Positions 55,968 through 64,000 of a stretch of 64,000 nucleotides of DNA are shown here, one piece after another. A program made the position numbers and the translations under genes. The stretch covers positions 61,944 to 125,943 of the forward strand of contig JAJRVM010000299.1 of NCBI GenBank assembly GCA_024277285.1, given 5' to 3'. Below the pieces are notes generated by a model that worked only from the letters and a program-made list of their open reading frames with translations, made no database searches and had not been told where the DNA came from. This stretch comes from Planctomycetota bacterium (GTDB taxonomy: Bacteria > Planctomycetota > Planctomycetia > Pirellulales > Pirellulaceae). Each line of letters starts with the position of its first letter. Position 1 is the stretch's first letter.

Positions 55968-56915
55968 ATGATGCCAATCAGTTTGAATGGGCGAGCCTGG
56001 CGGTTGAGCCAACAACTTGAAGTGTCCGCAGAAAGGCTCCGCGTCGGTTGTCATACGGTTGGCGACACGAAGGTTTGGGATTTCGGCTGCGATGTACTCG
56101 GGGGACTCGACGCCGGTGTTCTGCTATCACGACTTTGCCTGGCAGATCTCGCGCGTGTCACGTTGCTGTCGAGTATCGGTCTCCCCGGTACCGGATTATC
56201 GGTGCAAGTCGCCACCGATCATCCCGTCTCCGCGTGCATGCGGTCGCAGTACGCTGGCTGGCGGATCGCGGGCGACGATTATTTCGCGATGGGTTCCGGC
56301 CCGATGCGCGCGGCGGCGGCCGTTGAGGAATTATTTGAGAGGATCGAACCGGAAACGGCCAACGAGTCGGTGGGCATACTGGAAACGCGGGTCTTTCCAC
56401 CGCTTGAGATCATCGCGGAGATCGCGAAGCGTTGTCGCGTTCCGTCCGGGCGTCTGGTGTTGATGGTGGCTCCGACGGCGAGTCAGGCCGGGACGGTGCA
56501 GATTGTGGCACGTAGCGTCGAAACGACCATTCACAAGCTCCTTAACCTGGGGTTCGATCCCGAGCGAATCGTTAGCGCGTTCGGTACCGCTCCGTTGCCT
56601 CCCGTCGCCGCGGATGACCTCGCCGGGATCGGGCGGACGAACGACGCCATTCTTTATGGAGCGCAAGTGACGTTGTGGGTCAACGGCGACGATGCGTCGT
56701 TGGATCAAATGGTTTCGCGGATTCCCAGTTGTAGTTCGCGAGATTATGGCGAGCCGTTTTCACAAATTTTTTCCCGCTACGACAACGATTTCTACAAGAT
56801 CGACCCGCATCTTTTTAGTCCAGCCGAGGTCTGTCTCGTCAATATCGACTCGGGAAAGTCGTTTCGTGCCGGTCAGGTCGATCGTGAAATTCTCGCCGCT
56901 TCCTTTGACGCGTGA
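55968..56915 (+). CDS. mch: Methenyltetrahydromethanopterin cyclohydrolase
   Basis: 315 aa from the ATG at 55968, matching the family length. Sequence blocks such as GTGLSVQVATDHPVSACMRS, AGWRIAGDDYFAMGSGPMRA, IGRTNDAILYGAQVTLWV and the C-terminal YDNDFYKIDPHLFSPAEV are typical of Mch. It interconverts methenyl- and formyl-H4MPT in C1 oxidation, a pathway found in planctomycetes and methylotrophs. The adjacent ATP-grasp ligase is likewise found next to mch in methylotroph clusters. Cytoplasmic. Confidence 0.92.
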   Translation: MMPISLNGRAWRLSQQLEVSAERLRVGCHTVGDTKVWDFGCDVLGGLDAGVLLSRLCLADLARVTLLSSIGLPGTGLSVQVATDHPVSACMRSQYAGWRIAGDDYFAMGSGPMRAAAAVEELFERIEPETANESVGILETRVFPPLEIIAEIAKRCRVPSGRLVLMVAPTASQAGTVQIVARSVETTIHKLLNLGFDPERIVSAFGTAPLPPVAADDLAGIGRTNDAILYGAQVTLWVNGDDASLDQMVSRIPSCSSRDYGEPFSQIFSRYDNDFYKIDPHLFSPAEVCLVNIDSGKSFRAGQVDREILAASFDA

Positions 56916-57808
56916 GCATGGCGATGAAGTTAGGCGTTTTGATCTCGGAAAACAGTTGGTACTGGCAAGACTTATGCCGCGCGGCGGGTCGCGGTATCGA
57001 ACTGCAAGCCTTGTCGTTCACGAGCTTGACGGCGGCGGTCGGAAGCGAAACGCGAGTTGCCAGTGGCCAGTGTGTCGACCTCTCGACACTCGATGCCGTG
57101 CTCGTCCGGAGCATGCCGCCGGGTAGTCTGGAACAGGTCGTGTTTCGTATGAACGCCCTGTACCGACTCGCCGCGAGCGGCGTCGCCGTCGTGAATCCAC
57201 CGCGCAGTCTTGAAGTGGCGATCGACAAGTATTTGGCTTTGGCCGAGCTTCAGGCGGCCGGGCTGCCCGTTGCCGACACTCGCGTAAGTCAAACTTGGGA
57301 AGCGGCCTTGGACGATTTCCGTCAACTTGGTCGCGATGTCGTCGTGAAACCTCTGTTCGGCGGCGAGGGACGGGGCATCGTGCGAGTTGATGACGAGGAA
57401 GTGGCGTGGCGCGTCTTCAGAGCCTGTGCGCAGTCGGGGCAAGTTATCTACCAGCAACGATTCGTACCGCACCGTGGACACGATCTGCGCGTGCTGGTCG
57501 TCGGCTCTCGTCTGTTCGGCATGCGCCGTCGGAATTCGCTCGACTGGCGAACGAACGTCAGTCGGGGTGCGTCGGCCGAAGCACTGGGAGTGAATGACCG
57601 ACTTGCGGAACTGAGTCGCACGGCGGCGGCCGCCATCGGTGCTCCGCTCGTCGGCATCGATATTCTGCCTGGGCGGGATGGTCAGTTGTACGTCTCAGAG
57701 GCCAACGCGGTCCCCGGGTGGCGCGCCCTGGCAAGGACGCTCGAGACTGACGTCGCGGCGCATATTCTGGAGTGGCTCGAGTCGTACGTGAGAGACCGCT
57801 CCTCGTAG
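56912..57808 (+). CDS. RimK-like ATP-grasp ligase linked to H4MPT genes
   Basis: 298 aa from a GTG that overlaps the mch stop (GTGA); ATGs at 56918 and 56924 are alternatives. The ATP-grasp core shows DVVVKPLFGGEGRGIVRVDD, YQQRFVPHRGHDLRVLVVG and a metal-binding SEANAVPGW. The family adds glutamate or similar tails, as MptN does to H4MPT, and its coupling to mch suggests a role in cofactor maturation. The stop codon lies in REP copy D. Confidence 0.85.
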   Translation: MSMAMKLGVLISENSWYWQDLCRAAGRGIELQALSFTSLTAAVGSETRVASGQCVDLSTLDAVLVRSMPPGSLEQVVFRMNALYRLAASGVAVVNPPRSLEVAIDKYLALAELQAAGLPVADTRVSQTWEAALDDFRQLGRDVVVKPLFGGEGRGIVRVDDEEVAWRVFRACAQSGQVIYQQRFVPHRGHDLRVLVVGSRLFGMRRRNSLDWRTNVSRGASAEALGVNDRLAELSRTAAAAIGAPLVGIDILPGRDGQLYVSEANAVPGWRALARTLETDVAAHILEWLESYVRDRSS

Positions 57809-57867
57809 CAGGATTCGCAAGAATTCGGGCCGTTGCCGCTCGGCAGAATTCTTGCGAATCCTGCTAC
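57805..57867. repeat. REP-like inverted pair, copy D (likely bidirectional terminator)
   Basis: GTAGCAGGATTCGCAAGAAT + TC at 57805-57826 and its perfect inverse at 57846-57867, separated by 19 nt. It lies exactly between two convergent genes. The left arm provides the TAG stop of the ATP-grasp gene. Confidence 0.85.
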
Positions 57868-57875
57868 GAGTCTTT

Positions 57876-59117
57876 CTAGATGGCGCTGCGCAGTGTCATC
57901 TTGTCGGGCAGCGTGTCGGCCATATCGTCCAATACATGGTGCCAGTTGCCTGGCGAGCCCGGGGTGATCCGCCCAAGAATCCGTGGGGCGTCCGCACCGG
58001 TTAACGCCGGTGAATTTGTCGGGACTTGATCGATATGCAGCATGCCCAGGAGCGCCGCCGCGGAAGCACGCCACTCGTCGGTCGTGGCGACCAAGTCCTC
58101 CATCGGGATGACATGGACTTCGGGGAGAGTCTGTTTGAGCTGTCGCATCAGAAATGCATGGTGACTGATCGGGCCCCCCAGGATCATTTGCCCAACGGGC
58201 AGGGCACGCGGTAGACGCTCTTTGACGCACCGACCAATTTGCTCGACCATCAAATGAATGGCCGAACAAAGAGTGTCCGGAAGCCGAGTCTGCGTTGGAC
58301 TCGGCCAGTCGCCCAACGCCTCGATAAACGGATCAGGATCGATGCCATACGGCGTCCAGTGCGTCGGATTGCGGTCTAAGTGTTGCTGCCACTGACGGAC
58401 CAATTTGGGAATGCGACGACCCTGAACGGACAAGTTGTCCTTGACGTCAAAAGGGGGTTGGCCCGGCGCCAGACATCGGATGACCCCGTTGAACAGCGAC
58501 AAGCCCGGACCCAGTTCGAAGCAGACGAGCTGAGATGGCAACTGGACCGACTGCCGAGGTGGCAGAAGGAACAACCGAACGGTTTCATTGACGTCGACCA
58601 GAGCGCGGATGACACGACCTGGTAAGACTCCGCGGTCCGAGAGTAGCAACCACGCACCGGCCGCTTCGCAGGGACCCCCAAGACCACCATGTGCCAGATC
58701 ACGAGCCGGAAAGTCGTCGATGACGGTCAGTCCCGTTAGCTTCGCCAACATGGCCGTATCGCAGCAGGGCACATAGGTCGCATGGTTCAGTGAATCGACG
58801 TACCACTTGCCGAAACCGAGCAAGCTAATGGTGCGCAGCGACGTCGCGTCGGCTGTTAGACGGTGGATCAACGGCGCCACGGCTTCGGCGGCAAGTTCTG
58901 CCAAATCCGCTGCCGATCCATGGTGAATCGGCACGCCCGGTTCTGCCGTTTCATGGTCCGTTGCCCAAACCGTACGAATTCGATTGTCCCGACAACAGGA
59001 ACTGGCAATAACGTCGGTCACGGCCAACAGTCCCCGTCCCCAAACACGGACCAAGGCACCGTAGATGGTGGAGGTGCCTTGGCAGAGCTGCAACCCGATG
59101 AAATAGCGAGCGGTCAC
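57876..59117 (-). CDS. AnmK-like (anhydro-N-acetylmuramic acid kinase family) protein, degenerate
   Basis: 413 aa from a GTG at 59117 (GAGG upstream). The fold is recognised from IGLQLCQGTSTIYGALV, which replaces the AnmK loop IGLMSGTSxDGID, from VIDDFPARDLAHGGLGGP (AnmK: DFRxxDxAxGGQGAP), and from MILGGPISHHAFLMRQL near the end. The catalytic Asp in the DF motif is kept, but the phosphate-binding loop is changed and lacks its Asp. It could be a kinase for a different sugar or an inactive homologue. It is read convergently to the H4MPT genes. Confidence 0.75.
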   Translation of the reverse strand: MTARYFIGLQLCQGTSTIYGALVRVWGRGLLAVTDVIASSCCRDNRIRTVWATDHETAEPGVPIHHGSAADLAELAAEAVAPLIHRLTADATSLRTISLLGFGKWYVDSLNHATYVPCCDTAMLAKLTGLTVIDDFPARDLAHGGLGGPCEAAGAWLLLSDRGVLPGRVIRALVDVNETVRLFLLPPRQSVQLPSQLVCFELGPGLSLFNGVIRCLAPGQPPFDVKDNLSVQGRRIPKLVRQWQQHLDRNPTHWTPYGIDPDPFIEALGDWPSPTQTRLPDTLCSAIHLMVEQIGRCVKERLPRALPVGQMILGGPISHHAFLMRQLKQTLPEVHVIPMEDLVATTDEWRASAAALLGMLHIDQVPTNSPALTGADAPRILGRITPGSPGNWHHVLDDMADTLPDKMTLRSAI

Positions 59118-59223
59118 CGCATACCTCGGGTTTTCATCGGAGCGCTCGGGCCTCCCCTCACGTCGCCTTGCGCGAGGAAAAGCCGCAAGACGGGAGGCCG
59201 AGAATGTTGGACCGACAGCCAGC

Positions 59224-59970
59224 TCAAGCGACCATCCGTACCGCAACGAGTTCACCGCGGATGGCGTAGATGAATTCTTCGAAGATGCGGATGTCCAACG
59301 CCGAGGCCGACTCGGCTTCGGGGTGGAACTGAGTCCCCATCGCAAACCAGTCGTCGATACGCGATTCGATCGCTTCAGCCACTCCGTCGGGGCAGCGAGC
59401 CGTCACGACGAAGCCCGGAGCGACCTCGTCCACGGCCATGTGGTGCATCGAATTGACGCGAACCTCGCCGTCGCCATAGACTCGCTCCATGACCGAGTCC
59501 GGCTCGACCATCAAGCCATGCCGATGAGCTGGATCTTGCAGATCCTTGTGAGGAATCGCCTTCGGTAAGTCCTCGGGGATGTGCAAGAACAGATTGCCGC
59601 CCATCGTGACGTTCAACAATTGCATCCCGACGCCGACGCCAAACACGGGCAAACGACGATCGCACAACATGTTGCACAACACCCGGTCGAATTGCTCGCG
59701 ACGGGCGTCCATCCTGCGTACGCTTGGATGCAACATGAAACCATCGTTTTGTGGATCAAGATCGCGTCCGCCAACGAGTACGAAACCATCAAGGTGGTCC
59801 AGCATCGTGGCCAGGTCATCAGCGTCTTCGATCGGTGGCACGACCACGGGAATCCCTCCCGCGTTGGCGATTGCATCATAATAGCCGGCACAAATGATTG
59901 AATAGGCGGGACGATCGTGTGTCGCGGCGACGAAATCTGTGCTCAAACCGATCAGCGGCTTTTTGGACAT
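59224..59970 (-). CDS. Class I glutamine-amidotransferase-like protein lacking the catalytic Cys
   Basis: 248 aa. The family is PuuD-like (gamma-glutamyl-GABA hydrolase): PLIGLSTDF start, GFVLVGGRDLDPQ, and the C-terminal TQFHPEAES with the His/Glu of the triad. The nucleophile elbow, normally GICRGMQ, reads GVGVGMQ (residues 111-117), so residue 113 is Gly instead of Cys and hydrolysis by the usual mechanism is impossible. The rest is well preserved, suggesting a retained non-hydrolytic role. It is upstream of the AnmK-like gene, about 106 bp apart. Confidence 0.85.
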   Translation of the reverse strand: MSKKPLIGLSTDFVAATHDRPAYSIICAGYYDAIANAGGIPVVVPPIEDADDLATMLDHLDGFVLVGGRDLDPQNDGFMLHPSVRRMDARREQFDRVLCNMLCDRRLPVFGVGVGMQLLNVTMGGNLFLHIPEDLPKAIPHKDLQDPAHRHGLMVEPDSVMERVYGDGEVRVNSMHHMAVDEVAPGFVVTARCPDGVAEAIESRIDDWFAMGTQFHPEAESASALDIRIFEEFIYAIRGELVAVRMVA

Positions 59971-60580
59971 CCGATAACTCCTTTTCGCTCCGGATAAAGA
60001 AAGATGTACAGGAACCCATCCTTTGTTTTCCTGCCTGGCAACAGAGTGTTCATCTCCCGGAGACGATGACGGCCGATGAACCTACCAAGACCGCAATAGC
60101 CCGCCCGATGATGCCACGATGATCGGGTTTCGATCGGCCAGGGGATGCGGTGGAGCGATGAGTTGAGGAGAACGGCTGCGCTCTTCGCAGCCATCAGCAA
60201 CCCGTCGTCCCTGACGGTTCATGAGCCGAGACGTTCGGTTGTTGCGGCGCCCGTCACAAGGATCGAGCGCCGTCAGGCCTAGTCTCGGGAAACGTTTTTC
60301 CTTGTTGCGATCCGGCATGCCCTCCACGAAGAAGATGTAAGTCTCCCCGAGGTTATCGTGGGAATCCCAAGTAGCAAGAACGAACACATATTTTGCGACT
60401 TGATCTCGGATGACCCCAAGATCGTGTGCAAGCACCGCTAGCGGTGCTACGGTTTTGCGCCGTCATTCGCGCATCGAGTAGTAAGGGTGGCGGGTTTACG
60501 CTCTGTTCGTGCGGCAGTATGCTGTTTTAGCAAGTTAGGGGACCACCCCGCGTATTTCTCATTGTCCAGTCGAGGCCTCG
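59971..60580. other. 610-bp divergent intergenic region
   Basis: No supported gene. A minus-strand frame at 60082-60435 has a protein-like start (VIRDQVAKYVFVLATWDSHD) but then loses character; it may be a remnant. Confidence 0.45.
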
Positions 60581-61684
60581 ATGCGGTTCACGCGAACATG
60601 CCTGGAATCCTTGGGATACTGTCTTCCCGAGCAGGTGGTAACGAGCGATCAGATCGAGCATCGGCTGCAGCCTCTTTACCAGCGCCTTCGCCTGCCGGAG
60701 GGACGGTTGGAGCTGATGACGGGCATTCGGCAGCGTCGCGTTTGGTCGGCGGGCACGTTGCCTGGTGACAAGAGTATCGAGAGCGGTCGATTGGCGATTC
60801 AGGCGGCGGGTCTCGACCCCCAGCAGATCGGTGCCCTGATTCATGGTTCGGTCTGTCGCGACCACCTGGAGCCCGCAACGGCCTGCCGCGTTCATCATGA
60901 ACTGAACTTGCCGCGCGAGTGCGTCATTCACGACGTCTCCAACGCTTGTCTCGGTCTGCTCAGCGGCATGGTCCAGGTGGCCAACATGATTGAGCTCGGC
61001 CAAATTCGAGCGGGATTAGTGGTTGGCACCGAGGATAGTCGGCCGCTACTGGAGACGACCATTGCCTCGCTCAATGCCGACACTCAGCTCACTCGAAACC
61101 AGATCAAGCTGGCCGTTGCGTCATTGACGATCGGTTCAGGTAGCTGCGCGATCCTCCTGGTGGACGAGCAACTCAGTCGCACGGGCAACCGTTTGATGGC
61201 GGCAACTACTCGCGCCAACACGGCTTATCATGCTCTTTGCCAGAGTGGGCGGGACGAGGCGGTTGCAGGCGGCATGCATCCGTTGATGCGAACCGATTCG
61301 GAGGCCCTCATGCGCGAGGGTGTCGCCACGGGTGCCGAGACATTTCAGGAGTTTCTCCAAGAGACCGGATGGCAACGCGATGAAATTGATCGTGTCTTCT
61401 GTCATCAGGTCGGCTCGGCTCACCGTAAACGAATGCTCGAGTCACTTGGCCTCGGCACACATCTTGACTTTGCGACGCTTCAGTGGCTTGGCAACACCGG
61501 CTCGGTGGCGTTGCCGACAACGCTGGCGATCGGCTGCCAAACCGGCTTTGTGAGGGCGGACGACCAAATCGCCATCTTGGGGATCGGGTCGGGGATCAAC
61601 TGCTTGATGCTGGCCGCACAGTGGCGTGAGAGCCTCATCGGCGGTACGATTCCAGACGACATGGCGGCAGAATGTGTTGTCTAA
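60581..61684 (+). CDS. 3-oxoacyl-ACP synthase III-like (FabH/OleA type)
   Basis: 367 aa from the ATG at 60581 (GAGG upstream). Thiolase-fold catalytic triad: Cys123 in DVSNACLGLL, His in FCHQVGSAH, and Asn in WLGNTGSVALP. The N-terminal part (LESLGYCLPEQVVTS) and TACRVHHELNLP resemble the OleA subgroup, which condenses two acyl-CoAs head to head, more than standard FabH. No OleB, OleC or OleD gene is next to it. Likely in lipid or polyketide formation; the exact reaction is open. Confidence 0.85.
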   Translation: MRFTRTCLESLGYCLPEQVVTSDQIEHRLQPLYQRLRLPEGRLELMTGIRQRRVWSAGTLPGDKSIESGRLAIQAAGLDPQQIGALIHGSVCRDHLEPATACRVHHELNLPRECVIHDVSNACLGLLSGMVQVANMIELGQIRAGLVVGTEDSRPLLETTIASLNADTQLTRNQIKLAVASLTIGSGSCAILLVDEQLSRTGNRLMAATTRANTAYHALCQSGRDEAVAGGMHPLMRTDSEALMREGVATGAETFQEFLQETGWQRDEIDRVFCHQVGSAHRKRMLESLGLGTHLDFATLQWLGNTGSVALPTTLAIGCQTGFVRADDQIAILGIGSGINCLMLAAQWRESLIGGTIPDDMAAECVV

Positions 61685-61776
61685 TCGCGTAGGGCCCGGC
61701 GCGACGATCGGTTTCGTGAGTTTCGGCTCTGGCGTACTTTGGGTGAGGCAAACGCTTCAAGAGAGACAGAAATAAC

Positions 61777-62769
61777 ATGGCGGTCGACAAGCGAGTTTGG
61801 ATCGGCTTTGACTTGGGCGGCACGAAGATGCTCTGCCAGGTCTTTGACGCTGAGTTTAATTCCCTGGGGCGGCACCGCGAAAAGACGCGTGGCCATGAAG
61901 GGGCCGATTCGGGGACGAAACGGATTTCCGAGACGATCCACAGCGCGCTGGAACCTCTGGAAATCGAATCGCATGATATCGCGGGGATCGGCGTGGGCTG
62001 TCCCGGTCCGCTCGATTTGGATGCCGGCGTCATCCTCAACGCGCCGAACCTTGGTTGGAGCAACGTCGCGATCAAGGACCTATTGCAAGACGAGTTCAAG
62101 TGTCCTGCGTTTATCCTGAACGACGTGGACGCCGGCGTTTACGGCGAGTACCGTTTTGGCGCCGGCCGTGGATCTCGCTGTGTGCTCGGCGTCTTTCCCG
62201 GAACCGGCATTGGCGGCGGGTGTGTCTATCAGGACGAAATCATTCGAGGAAAGACCGGGTCATGTATGGAAGTTGGACACATGCAAGTGGCTCCGGGCGG
62301 CCCACTGTGTGGTTGTGGTCGGCGAGGTTGTTTAGAGGCGGTCGCAAGTCGTTTGGCGATCTCGGCCGCCGTCGTCCAAGCGGCGTATCGTGGTGAGGCG
62401 CCTTACTTGATGGAGCACTATGGAACCGATCTGACGAAGATCCGGAGCAAGGCGTTGCGAGAGTCGATTGCCAATGGTGACGCCCGCATCGAGGATATCG
62501 TCCGCAATGCCGCCAGGCAGATCGGTATCGCCATCGGCAATTTGGTCAACCTCTTGTTGCCTGACACGATCGTCCTCGGCGGCGGTCTGGTCGAAGCCAT
62601 GCCCGAGCTCTTCGTGCAGCCGGCAAAAGCGGCGGCAGAGAAGCGAGTCATGCCGTCCTTCGTGGGCTCGTTCGAAATCACGGCCGCGAAGTTGGGTGAC
62701 GATTCGGGCGTGATGGGTGCGGCCGCTTGGGCGGAACATCGAGTCACTCGGTCCGGTTCCGCGAAATGA
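61777..62769 (+). CDS. ROK-family sugar kinase (glucokinase-like)
   Basis: 330 aa. ATP-binding motif IGFDLGGTKMLCQVFD; sugar-binding and catalytic NDVDAGVYGEYRFGAG; phosphate loop VFPGTGIGGGC; and the ROK zinc motif GGPLCGCGRRGCLEAVA. This is the pattern of bacterial ROK glucokinases. It is 92 bp downstream of the FabH-like gene and followed by a short-chain dehydrogenase on the same strand. Confidence 0.92.
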   Translation: MAVDKRVWIGFDLGGTKMLCQVFDAEFNSLGRHREKTRGHEGADSGTKRISETIHSALEPLEIESHDIAGIGVGCPGPLDLDAGVILNAPNLGWSNVAIKDLLQDEFKCPAFILNDVDAGVYGEYRFGAGRGSRCVLGVFPGTGIGGGCVYQDEIIRGKTGSCMEVGHMQVAPGGPLCGCGRRGCLEAVASRLAISAAVVQAAYRGEAPYLMEHYGTDLTKIRSKALRESIANGDARIEDIVRNAARQIGIAIGNLVNLLLPDTIVLGGGLVEAMPELFVQPAKAAAEKRVMPSFVGSFEITAAKLGDDSGVMGAAAWAEHRVTRSGSAK

Positions 62770-62822
62770 CCGCCCATCCGCATGGCCCATGCCGTGACGC
62801 CGCCTCGTGAGAGCACCAAGAC

Positions 62823-63614
62823 ATGCTGCAAGACAAAGTCGTCATCGTCACGGGGAGCACAACGGGAATCGGCAAGGCGATCGCGCAGGCGTGCGTCGAG
62901 CAGGGGGCGCAGGTGGTGGTGCACGGTCGAGATCGAGCGCGCGGCGAGCAACTTCTGGCAGAACTTGGCCAACGTGCGATGCTGGTCTGCGACGACCTGA
63001 ACGATCCGACGGCGGCAGAGCGAATCGTGCGTGCGGCAGTCGATCGGTTCGGCCGCTTGGATGCCCTCGTCAATAACGCCGCGTGGATTCGACGCTCGGA
63101 CTTGGACTCGACCTCCATCGAACTCTTTGACGGCATGATGGCCGTCAACGTGCGGGCGCCATTGCTGCTGATCCAAGCCGCTCGGCCCCATCTTCAGGCG
63201 ACGCAAGGATGCATCGCCAATATCGGTTCGGTCAATGCCCTGGGTGGTGAAGGCAATCTGCTCGCTTACAGCATTTCGAAAGGTGCACTCCTCACACTTT
63301 CCATGAACCTTGCCAACGTTCTTGGCACTGAGCGCATTCGAGTTGTGCATTTCAACGTGGGATGGGTGCTCACCGAAAACGAATATCGTTACAAGCTGGA
63401 CGATGGTTTTCGCGCCGGATGGCCGGATCGATTGGGCATGGATGAAATCCCCAGCGGCCGGATGACTCGACCCGAAGAGGTCGCGTCGGTCGTCACATTT
63501 TGGATCAGCGACCGCGCGGCCCCGTTCTCAGGTACGGTCGTCGAACTTGAGCAATACCCCTTTGCCGGTCGCAATCCGACTCGCCAAATACCGAGCTCCT
63601 TGACCGATTCTTGA
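62823..63614 (+). CDS. Short-chain dehydrogenase/reductase (SDR)
   Basis: 263 aa. Classical SDR: cofactor motif TGSTTGIGKAIAQAC, NNAAWIRR, catalytic Ser (NIGSVNAL) and YSISKGALL (Tyr, Lys). The Arg in HGRDRARGEQ after the second strand suggests NADP preference. Complete and of normal length. It is 53 bp after the ROK kinase and probably in one operon. Substrate unknown. Confidence 0.9.
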   Translation: MLQDKVVIVTGSTTGIGKAIAQACVEQGAQVVVHGRDRARGEQLLAELGQRAMLVCDDLNDPTAAERIVRAAVDRFGRLDALVNNAAWIRRSDLDSTSIELFDGMMAVNVRAPLLLIQAARPHLQATQGCIANIGSVNALGGEGNLLAYSISKGALLTLSMNLANVLGTERIRVVHFNVGWVLTENEYRYKLDDGFRAGWPDRLGMDEIPSGRMTRPEEVASVVTFWISDRAAPFSGTVVELEQYPFAGRNPTRQIPSSLTDS

Positions 63615-64000
63615 TAGAACCTGGATGCGGGACCGAAGTCGTGCGGCGAAGGCGCTCTCCCCCAACACGCCTCGTCTCGTCGTTCCTCCCCTTGGGTTAT
63701 GCCGGCTGAACGGGTCCGCTTCAGGTCCGGACGACCGTTCTAGCTCGGGCCGGTGGTGCCAACCGCGAGTGCAGCGACGCCGGCCCCGGAGGGCGGGTGC
63801 AGGAACGCACTTCACGGCCTGAGCTCTTGTTCCGCACGGCTCGGTCATTCGATAAGGGTAAACCATTCGATCAGGGTAAACGCAGAGGACGCAAAGACGC
63901 GCGGAGGGGAGGGATCTTCGTTCTTTTCCTGCATGGGCTCTTTGTTGGGTGGTGGTCTTGAGAGCGGTGATTTTTCCACTTTCGGTGGTTCTTGGAGTTC
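63615..64000. other. Intergenic DNA with dispersed repeats (to window end)
   Basis: No gene seen. It holds an 18-nt tandem pair, CATTCGATAAGGGTAAAC / CATTCGATCAGGGTAAAC (63846-63881), then the CGCAGAGGACGCAAAGACGC repeat (63877-63912). From 63956 to the edge it holds the TCTTGAGAGCGGTGATT repeat, which also occurs at 50574. Confidence 0.65.

Noticed and set aside
59224..59970. Active gamma-glutamyl-GABA hydrolase
   Set aside because: The catalytic Cys is Gly, so the name was not used.
60082..60435. Possible membrane-fusion-protein fragment on the minus strand
   Set aside because: Similarity is a few residues long and the rest of the frame is low in protein character.
62418..63350. 310-codon minus-strand open frame
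   Set aside because: Antisense to the ROK kinase and SDR genes, both with complete motifs.

Overview
The window reads as chromosome of a planctomycete, most likely a Pirellulales-type bacterium. The evidence is family content. There is a DUF1501 / DUF1549-DUF1553 cytochrome pair, PVC-type beta-propeller dehydrogenases fused to c-type cytochromes, Tat-exported Gfo/Idh/MocA oxidoreductases, a DUF1080 protein, an adjacent TIGR03546/TIGR03545 pair, and tetrahydromethanopterin-linked C1 genes. Gene density is moderate, and intergenic DNA is crowded with palindromic and dispersed repeats.

Layout. 1-22.4 kb: exported catabolic and redox proteins (mandelate-racemase-like enzyme, cytochrome/sorbosone dehydrogenases, three Gfo/Idh/MocA proteins, DUF1080, rhodanese, zinc peptidase, HEAT protein, ceramidase-like and PhoPQ-type hydrolases), interrupted by a 371-bp MITE with target duplication. 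22.9-26.9 kb: rlmKL, a glycosyltransferase and a truncated DUF418 gene. 26.9-30.6 kb: a tightly coupled four-gene operon (HAD phosphatase, deoxyhypusine-synthase-like protein, PfkB sugar kinase, SIS isomerase) that looks like a heptose-type sugar pathway with one unplaced enzyme. 30.6-36.0 kb: an accessory island. A 5' stub of an ACR3 arsenite transporter runs into an IS1634-like element with 45-bp inverted ends, followed by a plasmid-type backbone: decayed parA, a small ribbon-helix-helix-like protein, six 22-bp iterons beside an A-rich stretch, and a RepA-type initiator.

36.1-45.2 kb: an exported FG-GAP protein whose reading frame contains one in-frame TGA with a SECIS-like hairpin behind it (selenoprotein candidate), a stand-alone DsbD-alpha lipoprotein, a broken tRNA-Met, and the DUF1501 and DUF1549/DUF1553 genes. 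45.2-50.2 kb: purN, ileS, a TPR protein and an acidic protein on the minus strand. 51.2-55.8 kb: the TIGR03546/TIGR03545 pair, a degenerate J-domain protein and a DtxR regulator. 55.9-60.0 kb: mch, an ATP-grasp ligase, an AnmK-like protein and a glutaminase-fold protein lacking its nucleophile. 60.5-63.6 kb: a FabH/OleA-like synthase, a ROK sugar kinase and a short-chain dehydrogenase.

Repeats form several families. One is a REP-like inverted pair. Another is a 115-bp element present in two full copies whose ends show a compensatory change. A third is a palindrome found both between genes and in frame inside rlmKL. No CRISPR array, rRNA gene or intact tRNA was seen. All function calls are from reading the sequence; no database search was run.
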